From: Nemertoderma westbladi
Taxonomy: Eukaryota; Xenacoelomorpha; Nemertodermatida; Nemertodermatidae
NCBI GenBank assembly: GCA_032718475.1
Contig: JAUCBJ010000144.1
Coordinates: 1-64,000 of the forward strand
Direction of reading: 5' to 3'
Length of the DNA stretch: 64,000 nucleotides
Shown: in pieces, positions 57,701 to 64,000 of the stretch
How positions within the stretch are numbered: the first letter of the stretch is position 1
Layout of the letters: every line of letters starts with the position of its first letter
Program-made: the position numbers and the translations under genes
Notes under the pieces: generated by a model
What the model was told of the DNA's origin: nothing
Seen by the model: the letters and a program-made list of their open reading frames with translations, nothing else
Databases searched by the model: none

Positions 57701-59446
57701 TAGCACAGAAGTGACTTTGGGAACTACAGGCCTAATTATTTCAGGTTCATCGACTATAGTAGGGAGTCTTTTGACCTGGATAAATTGTTCTATGGGTTCT
57801 GCACTACCTAAATCTGTGCTAGTTAGCTGTCTTTTAACAGCTGGGGGCAAATCAGGCAATTTGCGACGGTAATATGTTTTTCTACGCCTACTTAGATGAG
57901 ATCTATTTCCTCCGCTGTCAGGATCGGTAGTATCGCCTTCCTCCGAGGATGTGTATCCTTGACGCTTGGGAGTAGATTTTCTCATCATCTGCATTTGATT
58001 AGCAGTAAACTGTTTATTTATACTGTCTTGCGTCTCTTGCAGCTTTTCCAACTCCAATTGGATAGTCGCCTCAGACGCTCTCCGTTCTGCTTCTGCCACT
58101 GTTGCCTTTCTTTCGGCTTCCGCCGTTTTTCTTTCTTCTTCTGCTTCTGCCGCTTTTGCCTTTCTTTCGGCTTCCGCCGCTTTTCTTTCTTCTTCTGCTT
58201 CTGCCGCTTTTGCCTTTCTTTCGGCTTCTGCTTCTTTTCTTTCTGCTTCTGCTTCCGCCGCCGCTGCTGCTGCTACCTTTCTTCTCTCTATCAGTTCTTT
58301 CTTTACTTGTTCTTCTCGGACTCTAATGAGGCGGAGTTTTTCATCACATTCAGCTTGGTTTGCAGCTAACATTTCGGCATCGATTGAGTCCAATATAAGC
58401 TTGGTTCCTTCACTATTAGGGGAAAGTCCATGCAGCCGTCTCCTCAACTCTTCGTCTCCTAGGAATCGCTGATAGTCGGACAAATAAATGTCGATAGCGT
58501 CTCTAGTTCGCGGTTTCTCGGCGGCCTCTTCGCTTTCTGCTTGAGAAAGGGTGACATCAATTTGTTCTTCACAAGTTGATCTCTCAGCCAGCTGGGATTT
58601 CCACGTGGCCGTTTCCTGTACTTTGAGATCTACCCGATGTAGCCAAGTTTTGACAGCAACCTGCAGCGACGTGTCCTGTCTTCTTTTGGAAGTTTCCTCA
58701 AAGGCTGAGAGGATTAGTCGAATGCGTAGGGTTCTTTCACGTACTTGGTATAGCAGCTCTTCCTGCTCTTGAGGTCCTTGAAGTTGTCGAAACAGTTGTT
58801 CTTCCAAGCGCTCCAAGGAGCCGAAGAATCCCTGCACATATCCTGCTGCCGACCTCTTCCAAACAGCTGGATCCATTGTATCTTTTGCCACTCCCATCCT
58901 GTGTATATCTTCCCAAGTAGCCTCGGACATATCAAACGGAAGTCCGAGTCCGGGAAAGTTCCATTGTGATTCAACAATAGATATCAATTCTTCCCTGGCG
59001 TATCCCGCGTAATTATCTTGGGTCGCTCGCTTATTCTTCGCCCAGTCGGCTTGATGTTCCTCCACCGCAATGAATATCGTAGTTAGCACTGCAGCGGGAA
59101 GGGTAAGAAGGGGGTCCGAGTAGACTGTAGCAGCCATCTGCACTCCATGTTCGGGAGTCAGCTCTACAGTATCCGAACTGCTGGAGCTATCGGGTCGCTG
59201 GGAAGTAGGTTCTTGACCAAGATGTTGCTGCGATAAGACAACTGCCTCTTCCCGTTTTACCTGTGCCCGAGTGCCTATGATGGACCTATGGTGGACTAGC
59301 CTAGGGTCTGATACTACTGGAGGGATGACCTTTTTTACAGTAGGAGGTGAGCCGAACTTCTCTCTTATTCGCTCTACACTCCTATCTGAATCACAGATAG
59401 TGGTCTCGATCAGACTGTCCGACAGGTTTTTCTGAGTGTCAGACAT
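54797..59446 (-). CDS. Gag-protease polyprotein of the Bel/Pao-type element, with fused RNase H tail
   Basis: 1,549 residues, ATG at 59446. The N-terminal region of about 790 residues is unusual for the group: it is acidic/helical and contains an Ala/Glu/Lys coiled coil (about 392-462) made of 18-residue repeats (AKAAEAEEERKAAEAERK). The DUF1759-type Gag core lies at about 795-900 (VGEIVKFNGDEMKWLPFNEY). Zinc knuckles follow at about 1072-1125 (CALCDGPHRLSAC, CYNCLRSGHQRRTC, CAKCGAKHHILLH). The aspartic protease has ALLDSGSTGTFID near 1243-1255, in the DUF1758 style. After the usual RVGWYFTGP end of the protease, an acidic linker leads directly into WRHCLGTINPADIDSRR...DTPGWLGGP (about 1440-1480), which in Bel/Pao pol proteins lies between RNase H and integrase. 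RT and most of RNase H are missing between them, without loss of frame. Confidence 0.93.
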   Translation of the reverse strand: MSDTQKNLSDSLIETTICDSDRSVERIREKFGSPPTVKKVIPPVVSDPRLVHHRSIIGTRAQVKREEAVVLSQQHLGQEPTSQRPDSSSSSDTVELTPEHGVQMAATVYSDPLLTLPAAVLTTIFIAVEEHQADWAKNKRATQDNYAGYAREELISIVESQWNFPGLGLPFDMSEATWEDIHRMGVAKDTMDPAVWKRSAAGYVQGFFGSLERLEEQLFRQLQGPQEQEELLYQVRERTLRIRLILSAFEETSKRRQDTSLQVAVKTWLHRVDLKVQETATWKSQLAERSTCEEQIDVTLSQAESEEAAEKPRTRDAIDIYLSDYQRFLGDEELRRRLHGLSPNSEGTKLILDSIDAEMLAANQAECDEKLRLIRVREEQVKKELIERRKVAAAAAAEAEAERKEAEAERKAKAAEAEEERKAAEAERKAKAAEAEEERKTAEAERKATVAEAERRASEATIQLELEKLQETQDSINKQFTANQMQMMRKSTPKRQGYTSSEEGDTTDPDSGGNRSHLSRRRKTYYRRKLPDLPPAVKRQLTSTDLGSAEPIEQFIQVKRLPTIVDEPEIIRPVVPKVTSVLETPTLPELNSKFPLHSTTLPVPGGTVHANTPVQIAEREINNLSPVVPRQPATMLATPASAVEWVEEGRRGMNLLLGQMQETVHQLKGTVRESRAELQEVQQSIALERDKLVNIQKGIPMPPVTLCQPVRSEVLHAQGVEPTRIYTASEVETPIANPIKGDYRLVINDIPYRSDNDPRNLYTDNSILNNTMAQESFTRQMARTEARQAVKVGEIVKFNGDEMKWLPFNEYYKDSIQNSVLSNGEKLRFLIKCLEGPPKLMALKFIGHPDGLKQVWDTLNIRYGNKDNIAKYLYTKLVAPRHFLSSGIIEFSDEIQEICRQLDWLGKSHEYQSSMVIGAVVSTLPKGGVCTRWDKKVLYMNEQQRRSPTMADLMSFLDSEVKLQLIRQAREKTSENKVSEKPDSRRRIIPVCYTDDGESQASQEEDSGKDTAKSYYDNKTYKDVSKYKSRTSDRREQVTTTPPTSPKRIHGRKPEERTRVHNVNQVKVSNIKPKCALCDGPHRLSACAEFLKKSPVDRRTVLWNKRLCYNCLRSGHQRRTCYSDAKCAKCGAKHHILLHSEFERDNPSQVSEPELHVQFSDVNDTDQGSEWEGFYTDEFSDANESCYLINTTVYRALTDEKDTDEFTPTPFDKQPSWKVPTSNIGIREFPVVQVRVHGPNKSYIVNALLDSGSTGTFIDQELAEDIFAGQPKFRTKLNMSGIMQVWKSTLTADYYVGVLSTPQDKLGTQGIRSVKMVAIKNFATTQAEPYNWDEDECIQHLEIPRFQTDYPGVQILIGQNAHEALEPLEKRPAQPQPLQTYAVRTRVGWYFTGPSRRTLKERLPQQQVYQVKGEVESSDVDDPTEGTPYSSDNDDINSNVDQWRHCLGTINPADIDSRRATPQERIDTPGWLGGPDSLSKEEDEWPPHLTTEEIRQAKGAEEVTRQPNRPAGRLGLLERDRKLSGNHGRQDTLPTTTSLIRQRSRDSIT
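58096..58230 (-). repeat. 54-bp in-frame repeat encoding the coiled coil
   Basis: Unit of 54 bp (18 codons, AKAAEAEEERKAAEAERK type) repeated about 2.5 times with few substitutions within the gag ORF. Confidence 0.9.
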
Positions 59447-61586
59447 GTTTAGTTATATAGTTGAATGCCTACTACTATAGTTTCAGTTAAAGCAAGTCTG
59501 GTAATTCAGTATGACCGCAAGCCTAGCGATTTATTACCGGTACCGTTACTCAGTGGAACGTGATATATATACAATATATTAGAATACCGGTATGCTTATA
59601 ATATATAAGTGTTATTACAGACTAGATGTGTCACAGAGTACCGGTATAATTTTAGCACAAATATAGAAATAAATATAATAAGCCTATGGTAAGTACCGGT
59701 ATGTCAATTATTTTTAGAATAATTGAATTTCTGAATATTTTGGGGTTACTTCGTTACTTTAACTTACTTTATTACCGTTATTTAAGCAGTAGTCCAACTG
59801 ACAGTGAGACCTAGTTGTTGTATGGCAGGCCTACTATTTATAAATCGTTTGAGTTGATTTATAATATTTATATACCCGTTATATGGGTTTTTGTCAATAT
59901 TTGAAATAAATGTTATTATTTCTGGGGGAGTCACTACACAGAAGCTGAACGCCTCTCAGTGAAGTGCTATTTATTTGACACTAAAACTGATAATTCTAAT
60001 TTACCTAAGTTACTTAATACTACAAATTACTTACGATACGGGTGAGATTAATTCTCTAATTAAACACAACAAAATATTACGTACGAAATTTTTAGGGTAA
60101 TTTTACAGGAAGTCTACAAACCAGTCCAACAAAGGGTTAGATTTCTGGCTATTACAAAGGACAGGGTACTACGGTATTTAAATAATAAGTAGTAGTAAAT
60201 ATATTGTACTGTCCAGATAGGAAAATACCACCGCCTGACGACCTATAACCGTATCGCTATAGGTACTACGTTATGTATCACGGATTGTTCCTACCCAGAA
60301 GCTAATAGAGCTAACGAATGTGCCTATCAACCACTTTACAACACAAATATACTGCCTACACTAATTACTTCGGAAGGCACTGTACACTAAACCCTAAATT
60401 AGGTACAAGTACCGGTATAACAAATAATCAGTAGTTAAATATACTTGAACAGTTAAAAGAACCACGGCATCTGCTGGAGTGACCGAAGCACAAAGTCGTC
60501 AGTCTTTACCTACGCCAAGCAGCCCTGATGTAGTACCGGGGTTAGTTTAACTATAACGGTATGTATAACAAGCACAATTACTGTAGGAATAAACTTGGGG
60601 ACATGAATGTTGCGAATAATCGCATAAACTCTGAATAATAAATATTACGCTACCCGTACAGAATACTCAAACAAATACAAACCAAACGCTGGCAGACTAC
60701 TATTAAGCCTAAACAAACTACTGTATGTGCAGATTCTGAAACTGTTAGTTAGTATGCGTTCTAACACGGTAGTACGACTTACTCTTTAAGAGGGGATTGA
60801 CCTTACCGCTTATGGCTGCCCCAACTTACTAACGGCACTTGATCAGACCAACTCTACACACGCAGCAATCCCTTCAGACCTAAAAATAGCTAGACAACAA
60901 TCCAGCCTACAAATATTTGAGTAATAACTATTACGGTACCTGAACAGACCACACAAACAAGCACAGGCTAAAACACTGGCAGACTACGATCAAGCCTAGA
61001 TAAACTACAGTATATGCAGACTCTGAAACTGTTAGTTAGTATGCGTTCTATCACGGTAGTACGACTTACTCTTTAAGAGGGGATTGACCTTACCGCTTAT
61101 GGCTGCCCCAACTTACTAACGGCACTTTATCAGACAAACTCTACACACGCCGTAATCTCTCCAAACCCAACCACAGTCAGACAGCAGCTCAGCCTACAAT
61201 TATCTGAACAATCTGAGCAGACTTACACGTCTTCAGCTCAATATTAACTTACTAGGAAATAAAACTGACAGAAATAAGTAAGCTCCAAAAGAAACAAGGG
61301 GTGTACAGTCCCTAATCTCTTAAACAGCCTACCGGTATACAATAATCAAAATCGAATAATACTAAATGTACTTGTACAGCAGTACCGGTACCGGTGATGA
61401 CAGTTAGGCCTACTGACCTACAAAGTACCGGTTCAGTTTTACCGGTCACTACGGTATTTTGCAACCTTATTGCCTACTGCAATAAGATTATAAACTGTTA
61501 CTGTTCGACAGAACAGTATTAAGCTGTATTTAATGCCTACACTTGCAACCTTATTGCCTACTGCAATAAGATTAATAAACTGTTAC
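59447..61586 (-). other. Leader of the LTR element with two tandem duplications
   Basis: A long untranslated leader (2.14 kb). A block of about 287 bp is present twice (around 60650-60936 and 60937-61223, shared TTACTCTTTAAGAGGGGATT). Next to the 5' LTR, 61461-61507 is repeated at 61545-61592 (84-bp period) and the first copy ends in TGTTCG, the first bases of the LTR on the + strand. Many ACCGGTA words occur. These may be packaging or dimerisation sequences; no evidence beyond position. Confidence 0.75.
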
Positions 61587-62816
61587 TGTTCGCGCTTTTG
61601 AAGACCTTTAGCAGTTTAACCTGCCAAAATTTATATGTCTTTTAGTTAATTAAAACCACTTTAGCATACGACAATAATTTATGCTAATACGCAAAACATT
61701 AGCCGAAGTCAGCCCATGCGCGATCATTCACCCGATGGATCTACACCCGGGAGACTGAATTCGGATGCTTGAATTGTATTATTACAGTGTAAGGTTGCAG
61801 TGTATACCTAATGTATTATTCGATAGATCGTTAATAATTAATCTCTGACAGATATTATTGGCTTTCGGGAAATATTAACAGTTCCTTTAGGACGTGGCGC
61901 TTTATCTATTTAAACAGAACTAAGACTTATACTAAAACGCAACGATACTGCTTATGATTAAAGTATAAAGCGTATTCTTTAGGAAATACTTTGTTACCAA
62001 TCACGATCATACACACTATTCTGCCGACAGTCAGTACATTTGATCACACATAAAGAGAGCAGTAATTGACTCACGTAGGGTCTGCTAAATAACATTGGAT
62101 TCAATACACACCACATTAATATAAATCGCAATTGTTATGTATAGCCGGTCTCTCTAACCTGTAGTGTTATCAAGAAAATTGGGAATTGGGTGATTTATCC
62201 GTATTATCCAAATAGCAATATTTCCATCAACAAATAGGTACAATTAATAACTGACGGTAAAATAACAGTACAAGCAATATGATTAATGCATTTAAGATTG
62301 ATTAAATTGATCGGTAGTTAGTTAGGTAACAGTTTATACTTTCGATAATTCAAGCAGTTTACTATAGTTCTTACTAAAAGGCCGGTGTTTCTGGCTTAGA
62401 CAGCAATAACAACAAAGTATCAAGAAAAAACCGTAAGACTGAACACTCTCCTTATGATCGACTAAAAGCTACACGTCGACAGGAAAAATCGCTCTGATTG
62501 GCTCAAGCCAAACAAAGAACCGTGCATCTAATGGCTGTTTCCATGTCAGCAACCAGCTGTTAGATGTCGTAATATGAATCATCACGGCTAAGCTGTGAAA
62601 GGTAGTTGGTGCATTACAAGTTTTTTGCCTTACCATGTCCGCCAAAACACGTATATAGCAGAATGATTTTTATGTCCGTTAAAACACCTGTAAAGGTACC
62701 TTGCGGGCGAGGGGAATATATATACAGTCCGAGAACCCTTTTAGAGTATTCCAGCGCCTGGGGGGGAACTGGCCAGCAAAGGCAAACGTATCAGTTATCC
62801 CACAAAAGCTTTTACA
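61587..62816 (-). repeat. 5' LTR (1,230 bp)
   Basis: Same length and sequence as the 3' LTR except G at 62641. On the coding strand it begins at 62816 (TGTAAAAGC) and ends at 61587. TATATATA near 62716-62726 could serve as a TATA box. Confidence 0.97.
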
Positions 62817-63015
62817 ACCATGCTTATTCACTCCATGAGGTGCACTGGCTGGTCCTCACGGCTTAAAGCGATGTCCTGCAAAGCGGAGGCGGCTTTGTTC
62901 TAGTGTCAAGCTTGGGGGAACCAATGACTGAATGAGACACCTCCAACTCCAATGTTATATAGTGTCTGGTTGGAGATGCAGAGATGTGTGCATTGTACTT
63001 GACACAGTGAACCTA
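62817..63015 (-). pseudogene. LINE relic, right part
   Basis: Continues, after the duplicated ACCAT, the minus-strand LINE reading through CAAGCTTGACACTAGAACAA and AACCAGACACTATATAACAT, matching 24040-24210. Confidence 0.85.
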
Positions 63016-63516
63016 ATCAAAACAATTAGTCAATAAACATTAACTCAATAACACAATAGGTTACAGTTTACAGCTTAGTCTTATTTTTGCCATACGAAAA
63101 TACCACAGGTATGGCAGTATGGGTCTGTGGGTATGAATTAGCGTTAGACCGGAGCCAGATTTTTGCCGGAGCCGGAACCGGACCGGGTAAATTCCAAAAG
63201 TACCGGAGCCGGAACCGGAGCCGGACCGGGTAGGTAAATTTAAAAAAAATATATTGAGGCCTGGTATGACTGTATGACCTAAAGGTACCGGTACCGTGCA
63301 CTGTCAGACTGTACTATAATACGACCTGGCATGTTGCAGTTAGTCCACTACACAGCTACATTTAGTGAGCCAACTTCTCCACTTTCTGACAGTCTGAATT
63401 TGTTTATACTTTATACTCATAAACCAGTACATTACGGTCTGACTGTAGTCGGGTAGTTTTATTACATATTAAATCTAACAAAACAATAGATCAACGATGC
63501 AATAGAAGAATGGTTG
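63016..63516. other. Non-coding with CCGGA/ACCGG low-complexity
   Basis: 63150-63235 is dominated by CCGGAGCCGGAACCGG-type sequence. No gene. Confidence 0.5.
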
Positions 63517-63965
63517 GGGTCCTACGAATTACCCCAAAATACTCCAAAATACCCCAAAATAGTCAAAAATTACCCCAAAATACCCCAAAAAGGCTAAAAA
63601 ATTACCCCAAAATACCCCAAAATAAGCTAACAATGTTTTTTAACAGCGAGGGAAAGGAGCAGGTTACAGTGGCAAGTTTTTTTTAACCAAAACAATAAAC
63701 GAGAGTGAAGAAAAATTTTTTAATTATTTTGGGGTAATTCGTCATTATTTTGGGGTAATTCGTCATTTTATCTTATTTTCGCGTAAATTAAATTTCCAAA
63801 ACAAAGGCTCAAAAAAAAGTATTTTGGGGTAATTCTAAACTATTTTGGGGTATTTTTGGGTAAATATAAACTATTTTGGGGTATTTTGGGGTAGTTTTAT
63901 ACTATTTTGGGGTCTTTTGGGGTGTTTTGGGGTATTTTGGGGTAATTCGTACTGTCGTAGGACCG
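63517..63965. mobile_element. Foldback-like MITE: ACCCCAAAAT-repeat arms, 9-bp TSD GAATGGTTG
   Basis: A 449-bp element. The left arm begins GGGTCCTACGAATTACCCC followed by ACCCCAAAAT repeats; the right arm is TATTTTGGGGT repeats ending GTAGGACCG. GAATGGTTG flanks it exactly on both sides (63508-63516, 63966-63974). The centre (63650-63702) carries the word GGAAAGGAGCAGGTTACAG plus AACCAAAACAATAAACG, also found in pieces in element D. No coding capacity. Confidence 0.92.
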
Positions 63966-64000
63966 GAATGGTTGCAGGGTTGATAGCATCAACTCAGTCT

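Larger units (their letters stand above)
49743..62816 (-). mobile_element. Young 13.07-kb Bel/Pao-type LTR retrotransposon lacking RT and integrase
   Basis: Two 1,230-bp LTRs (49743-50972, 61587-62816) start TG and end CA. They differ, in my comparison, at one base (A at 50797, G at 62641). ACCAT is duplicated outside (49738-49742, 62817-62821). The coding strand is minus, so the right LTR is the 5' one. Order: 5' LTR, 2.1-kb leader, gag-protease ORF (59446-54797), 1.6-kb non-coding gap, second ORF (53177-51051), 3' LTR. The gag-protease wording is Bel/Pao. No reverse transcriptase, full RNase H or integrase is encoded anywhere inside. A G-rich GGGAGCGG stands just before the 3' LTR as a possible polypurine tract. 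I could not find a TGG-type primer-binding site immediately after the 5' LTR. Confidence 0.95.

Overview
This window looks like nuclear DNA from an AT-rich invertebrate animal. The evidence is spliced metazoan genes (KEAP1, DZANK1, a SOCS-family gene), a Bel/Pao LTR retrotransposon, non-LTR retrotransposon fragments, long-hairpin and iterated-word DNA transposons, and large short-period satellites. Coding exons are much richer in GC than the introns around them. I cannot fix the phylum from the sequence; a marine invertebrate is a guess. No prokaryotic operon, CRISPR array or plasmid feature is present.

Layout. 1-3.9 kb: a 28-bp satellite interrupted by a 2.0-kb DNA element (930-2936) that carries nine copies of a 14-bp word. 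5.0-5.7 kb: LINE remnant. 6.55-8.32 kb: an uninterrupted acyl-CoA synthetase (ACSF2-like) gene on the + strand. 9.1-10.8 kb: degenerate minisatellites and a LINE scrap. 10.98-14.92 kb: a complete four-exon KEAP1 gene on the minus strand. 17.1-19.2 kb: an unrecognised gene on the minus strand, probably two exons. 21.9-22.4 kb: a hairpin element. 23.4-24.4 kb: a broken LINE polymerase. 25.47-34.50 kb: DZANK1 on the + strand, two coding exons with a GC-AG intron of 6.7 kb. That intron contains a SOCS-type gene on the opposite strand and a segmental duplication. 36.9-39.05 kb: a 19-bp satellite. 39.8-48.4 kb: two adjacent stacks of inverted-repeat DNA elements with target-site duplications. Element A contains element B, which contains a small hairpin; element D contains element E, which contains a 10-bp satellite. 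49.74-62.82 kb: one very young 13.07-kb Bel/Pao-type LTR element on the minus strand, inserted into a LINE relic. 63.5-63.97 kb: a Foldback-like element.

Biology. KEAP1 (redox sensor and CUL3 adaptor), DZANK1 (ciliary or dynein-associated) and SOCS (elongin/cullin adaptor) are separate housekeeping or signalling genes; nothing suggests they act as one unit. The most unusual part is the LTR element. Its two 1,230-bp LTRs differ at one base, and it has a perfect 5-bp target duplication. It lacks reverse transcriptase, most of RNase H and integrase. It keeps a long gag-protease ORF fused in frame to an RNase H tail, plus a second intact 708-codon ORF with three zinc-knuckle-like motifs and no envelope features. 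It therefore looks like a recently mobilised, trans-dependent element that carries an unrecognised gene. The second theme is a set of DNA elements that each have their own short word repeated near the ends. Most long open frames in the satellites are artefacts, because the repeat periods (28, 19 and 10 bp) are not multiples of three.
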